From assembly GCA_903813345.2 (NCBI GenBank), contig CAIIXF020000010.1:32890425-32954424 (forward strand): a stretch of DNA of 64,000 bases. The letters run 5' to 3'. Made by a program: the position numbers and the translations under genes. Source of the stretch: Owenia fusiformis. Its lineage: Eukaryota > Annelida > Polychaeta > Sabellida > Oweniidae. This document shows, in pieces, positions 29,891 to 41,264 of the stretch (positions within the stretch are counted from its first letter, which is position 1; each line of letters begins with the position of its first letter). The notes under the pieces are model-generated. The model saw only the letters and a program-made list of their open reading frames with translations. It was not told the DNA's origin and did not search any database.

Positions 29891-30250
29891 AACGTTGTCA
29901 AAACATGGTTTGAATGTGAAAAATATTTGTAATTGTAACACACGTTACAAAGACGTCATTTTCTGACCAAAATGGTTCATTTTCAACGTAGTGCAAACGG
30001 TTAATTTCAACGTTGTCGAAACGTGTTTTCAATTGAAATGTAAAAAAATATTTGTAATTGCAGGAAACGTTACAAAAAGACGCTATGTCCTCACGAAATT
30101 GGTTTATTTGCAACGTTGTCGAAACAGTTAATTTTGACGTTGACGAAACGGGGTTTAAACGTGAAAAATACATATACATGTATGTGAAAAAGAACGTGAC
30201 AAAGACGTTGTGGTCTCAACAAATTCGTTTAATTTGTGACGTGAAGTAAA
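29891..30250. repeat. Degenerate inner edge of the left array
   Basis: Diverged units still showing AACGTTGTCGAAAC, ACGTTACAAAGACG and TTTGAATGTGAAAAATATTT. Divergence rises toward the interior, as expected where unequal exchange homogenises the outer part more effectively. Confidence 0.7.
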
Positions 30251-31514
30251 TGTTAAATATATAACGAATATACATGTATGCCTCGAGTTGTGGTAACTTT
30301 AAATACTGATCGGTGGAGGCACAGGCATATGTTGGCTCACACAGATGAACTTAACGTGTACCCTGCGTGCAGAGTCTAGTTAAACAAGCTCTCTTTTAAG
30401 AAGTGAAGTCAAACGAATGCAAAGGGTACTTAACGTGGTAATTGAGAGTGAGAGTGGAAATGTGATGTAAAGAAAACGTTTCTCCGACGTTGTAATTTTG
30501 CCATGGGTTATTGCTGACAAAAGTCTGACGTTCTGTCCCGGGGGGTTCATTCCAATATACCTCTTAATACCTATGTGCCGCGCCAAAGACCCCCTTTTTG
30601 AGCATTTTTTCCATGTCAATTTCCTCTCAAAATTGGAAGTTTCCATGTATTATTCCTCTCAGAGTTATAAAATTCCATATTTTCTTCCTCTGAACTTCAT
30701 AGATGTCCATGTCGACTTCCTCTGGAGCTTGCCGGACTAAAGTTTGCGAATTATCGGTAAATTGACTAAAACTCCACTCTTCCGGCGATTTGTCAGACCT
30801 CGGGACAAAAATTTTAGTCCCTTTCAACAAGGGCGAGCGTTACAAACGGAAAGTACATCGTTCGCAAATTTGATGTATTTCTCGTTCGGCTTTTTATCGT
30901 ATTCTGTTCTATCAACCAATAGAAATAGAGGAATTCCCGCGTCGAAATCAACATGGAGGACAGTTCCAAGTTCAAGAATATTGCTGCTTAAAAGCAACTT
31001 GGGAGCCGTACTGCCAGCTTTCGAAGGTAAGAATGATGCATGCATGTTACACAATCACCAAAGGTTAAAATGAAAGCATTCCATGGCCGGTACTTGCAGC
31101 GAGAACACAAATAATCTCATGTGAAAGTTGGGATCGTTTCAATTTTCAAAATTTTTGTCAGTTGAAATTAGACTTTTGAATATTCTGATATTTGAATCGA
31201 TGTTATTGATTTTCAATTTCATCACGATTTTCAATCATAATTCCTGGTTCATAATTTTCGTTAGGTCAATTACAAGGGGTCCAGGGGTCAATTAACCATC
31301 AGCGACTTTCAAGTCAGATCCGGTCCCTGGGATCTGGCGCAGAGGTGTTGATTGGATGGTGAAGTGTTTGTGGCAAATGGTTTATGCAGTTATCTTAATC
31401 TTGATGGTGATCTCTGTTAGATCTACCTCTTTCAAAGAATAGACATTGCCCGGGGAGTCAGTGATTGCCATCTTTAGCCTGATAGTTAATCATGATGGCA
31501 GAAATACAGAAATA
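30251..31514. other. Element interior: unassigned, promoter/exon-like
   Basis: Contains a 32-bp phased repeat (30611-30738) and a GC-richer block at 30770-31030. Part of that block (about 30855-30935) resembles 42055-42130. It has an ATG at 30952 that opens only a short frame, and a possible splice donor CGAAGGTAAGAATG at 31021-31034. It looks like a captured 5' gene end, but no protein is recognised. Confidence 0.35.
30611..30738. repeat. Four-fold 32-bp phased repeat
   Basis: CCAT(G/A)T followed by TTCCTCT starts at 30611, 30643, 30675 and 30707, an exact 32-bp period although the rest of each unit has diverged. Confidence 0.7.
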
Positions 31515-31923
31515 CACAAACATGTATCAGTTTCATATGCTTTAGAAAATGTACATGTTTGCGAACAAATAGTTCAGAAGACAATAGAATCGTCGATTTA
31601 ATTCGTCACTTAAGTTACATAAACGGTTTTTCGAAAAACAGTTAAGATCTGCACTTTTAACAAACCCGAACCGTTTGTGTAACTTTGTGAGGAATTAAAT
31701 CGATGATTCTGTTGTCTTCTGAGCTATGCCTATTTTTCGCAAACATGTTCATTTTCTAAAACATATGATGCTGATACATGTTTGTGAGAAAAAATGTTGT
31801 GGGGATTCTGCCTACAATGCGTGAAATAAGGAAAAAAGAAAAATCGTACCTTCGACGTTCCGACATTTTGTTACCAAAATGAACCGTTTCGGTAACCAGT
31901 GTAATCGAGCGGATCACCAGTGA
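31515..31923. repeat. Long inverted repeat, copy inside the large element
   Basis: Left arm 31515-31627 pairs with right arm 31671-31786, about 115 bp each with scattered mismatches; the loop includes TTTTTCGAAAAACAGTTAAG. From 31786 to 31923 a further block is the reverse complement of 42834-42975. A fuller version of the structure is at 42834-43354. Confidence 0.85.
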
Positions 31924-32164
31924 ATAGATAGCATACTATATTTAGGGAGTTCTTTAATTTTTTTGAAAATAACATGGCAGAGAAGCATTGAAATATGAGG
32001 TCACAGATATGATAGCTAAACTACAAAACAAACTAAAATAAACAAAAGTAAGAACATGTATAAATGTTTCTATTTTTACATGTTCTGTTTCAATGTGGTC
32101 CTTTAATTGCTTATTTTTTAGATTCAGAGAAGTTCCAAACATTCAAAATTTTACTGTAATCTCA

Positions 32165-32335
32165 TCTACTCTACGACCCCCACTTAAATTTGTAAAAAAC
32201 ATAAGTGGGGGTAACGAAACTCGTCTGGCCCTGTTATCCACTCCCTGATTCTGAAATGTTGTAGACCAACAACGTCAGGCGTAGATAACTGGGCCATACA
32301 GGTTTTTGTTAAAGTGGGGGTAGAATGCGATAAAT
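32165..32335. repeat. Small nested inverted repeats (ACCCCCACTTA)
   Basis: ACCCCCACTTA at 32176 pairs perfectly with TAAGTGGGGGT at 32202, and a third related copy AAAGTGGGGGTAGAA lies near 32311. Between them TGGCCCTGTTATCC and GATAACTGGGCCA also pair. It may be a small foldback element. Confidence 0.55.
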
Positions 32336-32561
32336 CGCATGATGTATGGTCTCTCTAAAATTCTCTTATTTTTAACATGGGAAATCGTCACTTCAGCAAA
32401 TTCACATGTCATTTATTTATGTTCCAAAATTCACCCTATGCAGACAGAGCCTGTGGGAAATATTGGGTGCGGAGCAAATGAGCGGAGGGTGCTGAGCTAA
32501 CGGTCATTTTTGAAAAAATTCTTTCAAAATCATGCAGTTTTCACCATTTTGAGCACTTCTC

Positions 32562-32670
32562 AAGTGATTTTGTCCATATTTGGGCCAAAATTGTCAAATG
32601 TGAACCCCCCCTGGAAATTTTTGAAAAATGAACCCCCCTTGGCAAATCCTGGCTACGGGCCTGATTATTG
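32562..32670. repeat. Dispersed repeat family F, copy 2
   Basis: Same as 1-110 in the same orientation, with C-rich blocks and the end ATCCTGGCTACGGGCCTGAT. Confidence 0.75.
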
Positions 32671-32854
32671 ATATTTATATTTTTTAATCGAAATGGTGGT
32701 TGTTATAAGCACACGCCTTTTAACAATTGATAGAGACTGAAAAGTGTATTTCATCTTCAGCAAATCTGAAATTAAGCTTTGTTTTTATTGATCGAATTCA
32801 ATGAAAGTTAATTTCTTTTAAGTTAAGTTAACTTTTATCAGCCTTTAAAAAACT

Positions 32855-33505
32855 ACTATTGTCATCTGTTTTTCCATCTTAGTGTACAATAGTTCTCTAC
32901 TCTGTTTTCAGAAGTAGGAGATGAACCAGATTTTTGTAGCTTTCATCCATGATAACCCTGAGACCTTGTTGGTTGTGTTTAGATGATGGTGTTTCATACT
33001 AATCAGGTATATTATTTCATCGTTTGATTTAATTAACTTGCATCATTTGTGGCTCTTTGCTTCAGAAAGTATTCATTTGTATTTAATGCAGTTATTATTT
33101 AACTTTCACAGTTTCACAGCAAATGAGATACTGTAAATTGCTTTAATTTGGTGCTATTTAATTTGGCGCCCTGTGCAAATTTTAAAAGTATGACTGCTAT
33201 ATAATTAAGTTCTTTTAAAAGGTTTGAACTTAATCCTGATTGACACAATGTTAAAACATCTCAGTAGATTTACTCATCATATTCACAATTTAAAGGTCTT
33301 ATCTTAATCAATACAATTTGAAATAAAAGTATAAAATAAAGTAACAGTCTTTTAAAGTACTACTATTGTCCTCTATTTTCCCATCTACCTATTCTGTTTT
33401 CAGGATTGTTGTAGCCTTCACCCATGATAACCCTGAGATGATTTTGGCTGTGTTGAGATGAGTGGTGTTATGCTAATCAGGTAGGCCTATATTATTTCTA
33501 GAGGT
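32855..33505. repeat. Duplicated exon-like blocks
   Basis: Two related blocks about 480 bp apart (32855-33025 and 33345-33500). Both have CTACTATTGTC.TCT.TTTTCC, CTCTGTTTTCAG or its variant, CATGATAACCCTGAGA, TGGCTGTGTT/TGGTTGTGTT and CTAATCAGGTA. The TTTTCAG start and CAG-GTA end resemble an exon flanked by splice sites, but the frames are not shared. Confidence 0.55.
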
Positions 33506-33752
33506 GTCACACTGACCCGAAGTTGACCTGCCATATTTTATCTCAGAAAGTTAAGAGTCATTCTCAGGAATCTACTTTCCTACCGTTCCAACATTTCAAA
33601 TTATTATCCAATAGAATATTTTAATAAATAGATCTCTAGTTAAATCATTGGATGAAGATTATGAGAGTCAACGAAGGAATGTTTTGGTTATATGATTCTA
33701 CTGTAGAAATACAAAAGGATAGTACAAAAAGCTACTAGGGATCTATAAACAG

Positions 33753-33998
33753 ATGAGCATAGGGATTGTTTTACCCCAGAATAGTCCCAAAAAGTCTCCT
33801 GAGACAAAGATCAGATCTGGTGGAAGAAAGATTACACCCTCAGGTGCATTTTCAGATAACCAACTAATAAAATGTTTATACTACAAGTCTCTAAAATATT
33901 TCAGACAAACTAGCAGTACAAGCAGAATGGAACATTTGACGGTTTGGAAGTTAGGCAGTCTAGAGTCCTCTGAGCTTGGGGAGTTGCGAGGAAAGTGA
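33753..33998 (+). other. Exon-like open stretch
   Basis: TTGTTTTACCCCAG at 33767-33780 precedes an open stretch encoding SPKKSPETKIRSGGRKITPS and a further 45 residues; a strong donor-like CGGTAAGTCC sits at 34002-34011 just after the frame closes. The Lys/Ser/Pro-rich composition is protein-like, but there is no family match. It could be an exon of a gene carried by the large element. Confidence 0.25.
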
Positions 33999-34422
33999 CT
34001 TCGGTAAGTCCAGGTTAATCTATTATTCATTATAGAAGTATTTTATATATATTAAGTTTACAGCAGAATCAAATCTAGCAAGATCCTTGTCATTCTATTC
34101 TAAAAATATAAAGTGCAGACTTTACTTCAGGAATACTAGAGTATTTTACCAAAGAATTTTACAATTATGTATTTTATTTTATATATATGGCTTCCATATT
34201 TATATTTGGAAGAATTTAAAAATTTTCCCGATTTTCGCACTTTTAATCCTCAATAACTTACTGATTTACAACACATTGTAGACCTTTGAGACATATTGTA
34301 TCTGAGATTGTAAAGAATAGATCGCTAGCTCAATTTTGGTTGAAAATGACACTGCAAAATATACAGAGTGGGTATGGGTATACAGGTTACATTTCATACT
34401 TTTCAATAGATTGATTTTTTCC

Positions 34423-34527
34423 AGGAAAATGTCCAAAAACAAGCAGAAATGGCAATGTGTTAAACATGCAACCAGGGAAACAACGACTGAGCTGTACAAG
34501 TCATTTGAAAAAACATTTGGAAAGTGA
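34423..34527 (+). other. Exon-like open stretch with acceptor
   Basis: TTGATTTTTTCCAG, a good splice acceptor, is followed by 33 codons (MSKNKQKWQCVKHATRETTT...) to TGA at 34525. It has the look of a basic last exon, but no product can be named. Confidence 0.25.
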
Positions 34528-34830
34528 TGAGGACCAATGAGAGCTCATGCTTTCAAGGAAAAATGAACACTTAGCATAAACAATATCTGTTCCGAGAAGC
34601 AAGCCAGTTTGAATTAAATTTTTATCTCTATGACAAGTAACGGGACAGTACTTTTAAGATTGCATAGATATAATGGCTTCATATCTGAAACATGCAATTT
34701 TTCTAGATTTATTCCCAACTTAAAATGGTCATTATTGCTTTTTGAAAATCAATACCATGTTAACTAATAGAGCATTTGTTCAAGCTCAAATTAGAATATT
34801 TATTCATTCCCGTTCAGAAAAATAACAATA

Positions 34831-35548
34831 TAACCCCTAAACAGTTAGGCTATAGATAATTACATTCATAGTAAAGGGGGTGAATAGATCTGCCGAGATC
34901 TGGGCACAATCTCGGAAATGAAATATCGAAATATCATCAAAGTTAATCCCATACTTAGTAGTGTTATAGGTAAATAACATGCGGGAATATAATTGATATC
35001 TGAGTTGAGCGGGAGATATACAAGGGTTATGTACTGGGAGGTTTTGGATACAGGTTTTATCCCAAGGGAAATATGTGTATATCCCGACGGACCGCAGGGA
35101 CCAAGGGATATACACATATTTCCCGAGGGATAAACCCTGTATCCAAAACTGACCGTACATAACAGATGTATTTCATACCTACTGATGTTCTTGGTACGTC
35201 ATATACCTTATAAAGTTCCAAAATTCAAAAATATACTTAAGATACACATTTTCTTGGTGTTTTAAAGTGGTTTTTAAGTTTCTGAGATTATCAAACTCAT
35301 AAATGTGAAAATCTTTTTTTTAAAAATGTGAAAAAAAATTTGGGGAAAAATGGGAAATTTCAATATTTAATTCTCATAATCTACTAAGTATAGGATAAAT
35401 CAGTTATTAAATGCTCGATTTTTGATACAGTGTATATCCCTCAGTAAATACAATATAGTCACGATTTATTAGTTAAAATATGCCTAATTCAATTTTAAGA
35501 CAAGCCAGAACGGCAAATCTCCCCTGCCCCTTAACTGTTTAGGGGTTA
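34831..35548. mobile_element. 718-bp element with TAACCCCTAAACAGTTA ends
   Basis: The 17-bp word TAACCCCTAAACAGTTA starts at 34831, and its exact complement ends at 35548. Inside, a 45-bp hairpin arm pair (35041-35085 with 35105-35149, three mismatches) forms a strong foldback. No clear target duplication. Reading frames across the hairpin are by-products of the palindrome. Confidence 0.7.
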
Positions 35549-36089
35549 ATAAAATACTCAATAAAACTTATTAACGATAGGATAGATTTTTGATAGATGA
35601 CATACGAGACTGTAATTATATTTAAGTTCAATTCTGTGTGTCAATATTCTCTTTTTGGATGCTCAAAAAAGTTCTTGTGTATTAACTCATTAATTATTGG
35701 AAAAACAATATACATTTGTTAATAAGTCAAAGCATAAGTTAGTTGTGTTTTACCTTCACATGTGAAAATGTTAGGCTTAGTGTGTTATATATAATTTTAC
35801 TGAACATCGGTGTCTACATCTTCCTGTACAGGAACTTTAAATTATGTTCATGTAATGATTCATTTAACTGGACGTTAGTCATTACTATCACTATATCTTG
35901 TTGATGGCATAATTAAGGTTACTAGAACATTCCTTGCATGTGTTGTCCTAACTTGATGTAACCAGAAGTTATGAATTTGCCATGTATGTGACAAGCACGT
36001 TACAGTCTCTTTATTTTGGCAAAGTCGTTGTTAAGGTTGGTACTACATTCCTGGCTCGTGATATCTAAGTCGAACGTAACTTGTATACT

Positions 36090-38990
36090 CATTTATGCGT
36101 GTCCAAACTTTCCTTTGCCTACAACGTTCTATAGTTAATGTTACCAGAACTTTAACTTGGCCACGTATATGTGACGTTGCATTAGCACGTTACAGTCTGT
36201 TATTTTGTCATTGTTAAGGTTGCTACTACATTCCTAGCACATGATATTTAAGTAAAATGTAACGTTGTATAAACATCTGTGCGAGTCCAGACCTTCCTGT
36301 GCCTACATCGGTCCAAGACAAACGTTACCAGAACTTTAAACTGGCCAGGTATATGTTACGTTGCATAAGCACATTACAGTTTCACTATTTTTGCGAAGTC
36401 ATTGTTAAGGTTGGTTCTACATTCCTGGCACTAATATTTAAGTCAAATGTAACGTTCTTTAAACATCTGTGCGAGTCCACACCTTCCTGTACCTACAACG
36501 TTCCATAATTAACGTACCAGAACTTAAAACTGGCCACGTATATGTGACGTTGCATAAGCACATTACAGTCTCGTTATTTTTGCGAAGTTATCGTTTAGGT
36601 TGGTTCTACGTTCCTGGCACGTGATATTTAAGTCAAATGTAACGTTCTTTGAACATCTGTGCGAGTCCACAACTTCCTGTACCTACAACGTTCCATAATT
36701 AACGTATCAGAAATTTAGATTGGCCACGTATTTATGACGTAATGTAAGTACGTTACATTTTCGTTATTTTGGCGAAGTCATCGTTTAGGTTGGTTCCACG
36801 TTCCTGGCACGTGATATTTAAGTCAAATGTAACGTTCTTTAAACATCTGTGCGAGTCCACACCTTCCTGTACCTACAACGTTCCATATCAACGTTACCAG
36901 AAATTTAGATTGGCCACGTATATATGACGTAATGTGAGTACGTTACATTTTCGTTATTTTGGTGACGTAATTGTTAAGGTCGCTACTACGTTCCTGACAC
37001 GTGATATTTAAGTCAAATGTAACGTTCTTTAAACATCTATGCGAGTCCACACCTTCCTGTACCTACAACGTTCCATATCAACGTTACCAGAAATTTAGAT
37101 TGGCCACGTATATATGACGTAATGTAAGTACGTTACAGTTTCGTTATTTTGGCGACGTAATTGTTAAGGTCGCTACTACGTTCCTGACACGTGATATTTA
37201 AGTCAAATGTAACGTTCTTTAAACATCTGTGCGAGTCCACACCTTCCTGTACCTACAACGTTCCATATCAACGTTACCAGAAATTTAGATTGGACACGTA
37301 TTTATGACGTAATGTAAGTACGTTACATTTTCGTTATTTTGGCGAAGTCATCGTTTAGGTTGGTTCTACGTTCCTGGCACGTGATATTTAAGTCAAATGT
37401 AACGTTCTTTAAACATCTGTGCGAGTCCACACCTTCCTGTACCTACAACGTTCCATATCAACGTTACCAGAAATTTAGATTGGCCACGTATTTATGACGT
37501 AATGTAAGAACGTTACATTTTCGTTATTTTGGTGACGTAATTGTTAAGGTCGCTACTACGTTCCTGACACGTGATATTTAAGTCAAATGTAACGTTCTTT
37601 AAACATCTATGCGAGTTCACACCTTCCTGAACCTACAACGTTCCATATCAACGTTACCAGAAATTTAGATTGGCCACGTATATGACGTAATGTAAGTACG
37701 TTACAGTTCGTTATTTTGGCAACGTTATTGTTAAGGTCGCTACTACGTTCCTGACACGTGATATGTAAGTCAAATGTAACGTTCTTTAAACATCTGTGCG
37801 AGTCCACACCTTCCTGTACCTACAACGTTCCATATCAACGTTACCAGAAATTTAGATTGGCCACGTATTTATGACGTAATGTAAGTACGTTACATTTTCG
37901 TTATTTTGGTGACGTAATTGTTAAGGTCGCTACTACGTTCCTAACACGTGATATTTAAGTCAAATGTAACGTTCTTTAAACATCTATGCGAGTCCACACC
38001 TTCCTGTACCTACAACGTTCCATATCAACGTTACCAGAAATTTAGATTGGCCACGTATATATGACGTAATGTAAGTACGTTACAGTTTCGTTATTTTGGC
38101 GACGTAATTGTTAAGGTCGCTACTACGTTCCTGACACGTGATATTTAAGTCAAATGTAACGTTCTTTAAACATCTGTGCGAGTCCACACCTTCCTGTACC
38201 TACAACGTTCCATATCAACGTTACCAGAAATTTAGATTGGCCACGTATTTATGACGTAATGTAAGTACGTTACATTTTCGTTATTTTGGTGACGTAATTG
38301 TTAAGGTCGCTACTACGTTCCTGACACGTGATATTTAAGTCAAATGTAACGTTCTTTAAACATCTATGCGAGTCCACACCTTCCTGTACCTACAACGTTC
38401 CATATCAACGTTACCAGAAATTTAGATTGGCCACGTATATATGACGTAATGTAAGTACGTTACAGTTTCGTTATTTTGGCGACGTAATTGTTAAGGTCGC
38501 TACTACGTTCCTGACACGTGATATTTAAGTCAAATGTAACGTTCTTTAAACATCTGTGCGAGTCCACACCTTCCTGTACCTACAACGTTCCATATCAACG
38601 TTACCAGAAATTTAGATTGGCCACGTATTTATGACGTAATGTAAGTACGTTACATTTTCGTTATTTTGGTGACGTAATTGTTAAGGTCGCTACTACGTTC
38701 CTGACACGTGATATTTAAGTCAAATGTAACGTTCTTTAAACATCTATGCGAGTCCACACCTTCCTGTACCTACAACGTTCCATATCAACGTTACCAGAAA
38801 TTTAGATTGGCCACGTATATATGACGTAATGTAAGTACGTTACAGTTTCGTTATTTTGGCGACGTAATTGTTAAGGTCGCTACTACGTTCCTGACACGTG
38901 ATATTTAAGTCAAATGTAACGTTCTTTAAACATCTGTGCGAGTCCACACCTTCCTGTACCTACAACGTTCCATATTTAACGTTGCTACAA
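36090..38990. repeat. Right subterminal array, 190-bp units
   Basis: The block GTCAAATGTAACGTTCTTTA recurs at 190-bp steps (36451, 36641, 36831, 37021, 37211 ... 38918; one step is 187), about 14 regular units with diverged ones at the inner edge. From 37021 two versions alternate (GGTGACGTAATT with CATCTATG, GGCGACGTAATT with CATCTGTG), making a 380-bp dimer. Units carry TTACGTCA-, AACGTT- and CACGTA-type words. Confidence 0.95.
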
Positions 38991-39042
38991 CTTGAGACAT
39001 ATATTCTGACGACGTTATCACAACGTAAAATTGTTAGCTGGG

Positions 39043-40080
39043 CATTGACTAAATTTTTTTTCAAAATCATCTACATGTTCTCAGAAATTCAAATCTGACT
39101 TTAGATTTGACATTTGACCTTCAATGACCTTCTCAAGGTCGAAAAAGGTCTGTTTTCAACTTGCTTCAAATTGACTAAATTTTTTTTTCAAAATCATCTA
39201 CGTGTTCTCAGAAATTCAAATCTGACTTAAGATTTGACATTTGACCTTCAATGACCTTCTCAAGGTCAAAAAGGTCTGTTTTCAACTTGCTTCAAATTGA
39301 CTAAAAAAAATTTTCAAAATCATCTTCGTGTTCTCAGAAATTCAAATCTGACTTTAGATTTGACTTAAGATTTGACATTTGACCTTCAATGACCTTCTCA
39401 AAGTCAAAAAAGGTCAAAAAGGTCTTTTTTCAACTTGCTTCAAATTGACTAAAAAATTTTTCAAAATCATCTACATGTTCTCAGAAATTCAAATCTGACT
39501 TTAGATTTGACATTTGACCTTCTCAAGGTCAAAAAAGGTCTGTTTTCAACTTGCTTCAAATTGACTAAATTTTTTTTTCAAAATCATCTACATGTTCTTA
39601 GAAATTCAAATCTGACTTTAGATTTGACATTTGACCTTCAATGACCTTCTCAATGTCAAAAAAGGTCAAAAAGGTATTTTTTCATCTTGCTTCAAATTGA
39701 CTAAAATTTTTTTCAAAATCATCTACATTCTACATGTTCTCAGAAATTCAAATATGACTTTAGATTTGACTTTAGATTTGACATTTGACCTTCTCAAGGT
39801 CAAAAAAGGTCAAAAAGATCTTTTTTCAACTTGCTTCAAATTGACTAATTTTTTTTTCAAAATCATCTACATGTTCTCAGAAATTCAAATCTGACTTTAG
39901 ATTTGACATTTGACCTTTAATGACCTTCTCAAGGTCAAAAAAGGTCAAAAAGGTCTGTTTTCAACTTGCTTCAAATTGACCAAATTTTTTTTTCAAAATC
40001 ATCTACATCTTTTCAGAAGTTCAAATTTGACTTTACAAGTTCTCAGAAATTCAAATCTGACTTATATTAAGTTTGAACTC
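39043..40080. repeat. TGACCTT-rich tandem array (right flank of the large element)
   Basis: About eight units of roughly 115-145 bp: ATTGACTAAATTTTTTT, CAAAATCATCTACATGTTCT, CAGAAATTCAAATCTGACTT, a TGACCTTCAATGACCTTCTC block, AAGGTCAAAAAGGTC, then CAACTTGCTTCA. Unit lengths vary through partial internal duplications. Open frames here follow from the repeat only. Confidence 0.95.
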
Positions 40081-40322
40081 ATAATATTGTGAGCAACTAG
40101 GTGGTGACATTTTGTCATGTTAATGCCTTGTTTTTATCTGCATTAAACATGTTGAAAATCATCACTCACTATAATATATCAATTAGTTCTGTTAATCAAA
40201 ACAATGTGTTAATATTGAGACAAAATTCAATAAAAAAAGTCACATTTGCACTCATTTGAATTGTGCGCTCATTAGAGATAATATTACAGGTTTATGTATT
40301 ACATTTTTTATATCTTATATAC
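40081..40322. other. Unassigned sequence
   Basis: AT-rich sequence between the tandem array and the pogo-like MITE; no feature seen. Confidence 0.4.
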
Positions 40323-40324
40323 TA

Positions 40325-40480
40325 CAGTAAAACCTGTTTTAGTGCGCACCTCTCTCTAGTTATCACCACTTAAGAGAGATTTCACATCGACTCCTGTATA
40401 TAATCCCATCTAGTTAGAAAATACCTATCATGAACACTTTTTGTGGCTCAATAGGTGTTCACTATTTACAGGTTTAACAG
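40325..40480. mobile_element. 156-bp pogo/Tigger-like MITE
   Basis: Ends CAGTAAAACCTG and, inverted, CTGTTAAACCTG. TA directly flanks both tips (40323-40324 and 40481-40482). The CAGTAAAACC-type terminus and TA duplication are those of pogo/Tigger elements (Tc1/mariner superfamily). No coding sequence, so non-autonomous. Confidence 0.85.
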
Positions 40481-40482
40481 TA

Positions 40483-41264
40483 TTTGAATTTATTGGAATA
40501 TATGTAAATGTGCCTTTATTTGTGATCGATGTACAATGGACTTGATCTTTCAATACTGAATGCATACATTTTTGGCTTTTGCAAAATATATATTGTAACT
40601 AGTCCACAGTAGGGGCAATAGGAATTAGCCACATCCAAAAATGGAGATAAAATTAATGTTAATGTTCAGGATTGAAGTGAGTCAACAGGTATATGCATAA
40701 TTATAAAACTTTATAAATCGGTTGATAAAATGAATAGTCACATGGGTTGACCTTGAAATGGCATGTGTAAATAGTTATTTGCAATAGAAATAAATAAATC
40801 CGTACATCAAACTTTCTTTATTAGTTTATTTGGTCCAGACTTGAATACAGCATCAACTTCAAATACTTCAATGTAGTTCAAGGCCAGCTATTATCAGAAA
40901 TTATAACATTAATTAAAACCTCATCTAATCCCAAATACCTTTGAACACGTAGACTTGAACACATAAGGATTCCAACTCCTAATTGCTATAGCCAATTCAT
41001 CTTTGAATTTCGAGAACAAATTTTATTCTATTTTGAGAGCCTATATCGGCATGAATTCACACTGACAGAAAGGTAGAAGGTCGGGCAATTAATCCAATTC
41101 ATGAATACCAAAAGGATGCTACATCCCGGGTTTAGAGTGTTTTGCATTTCGTTCAGTTTAAGTACGGGTCAAGGGATGCAGAATAAATGAGTCGGGAGGA
41201 TGATATATCCCCTGGGTTTTATACAGCATATTATTGTTTTAAGTTTAAATCTGGGCTGTAGCCG
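40483..41264. other. Unassigned sequence
   Basis: No gene visible. From 41110 some words (CATCCCGGGTTT, TTTCGTTCAGT, AGTACGGGT) weakly resemble the duplicated block at 41468-41660. Confidence 0.4.

Larger units (their letters stand above)
28080..39042. mobile_element. 10.96-kb candidate DNA element with ACGT-rich subterminal arrays
   Basis: Left end CCCAGCAAACAGTAACGT, right end (reverse complement) CCCAGCTAACAATTTTACGT. The flanks are the two halves of one unit of a tandem repeat: CAACTTGCTTCA on the left and ATTGACTAAATTTT on the right, which adjoin in every intact unit at 39150-39970. This places both borders within a base or two. Next to the ends lie long arrays: 119-bp units on the left and 190-bp units on the right, both rich in AACGTT/GACGTT words that also occur at the tips. 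The middle 5.8 kb holds smaller repeats and exon-like fragments but no recognisable transposase. Target duplication would be at most about 1-2 bp. Superfamily not assigned. Confidence 0.75.

Noticed and set aside
34837-35160. A 107-codon minus-strand frame
   Set aside because: It spans a 45-bp hairpin within a TIR element; both strands are open because of the palindrome, and there is no family resemblance.
28200-38990. Could the 119-bp and 190-bp arrays be CRISPR arrays?
   Set aside because: There are no short direct repeats with unique spacers; the whole units are repeated, the context is eukaryotic and no cas genes are present.
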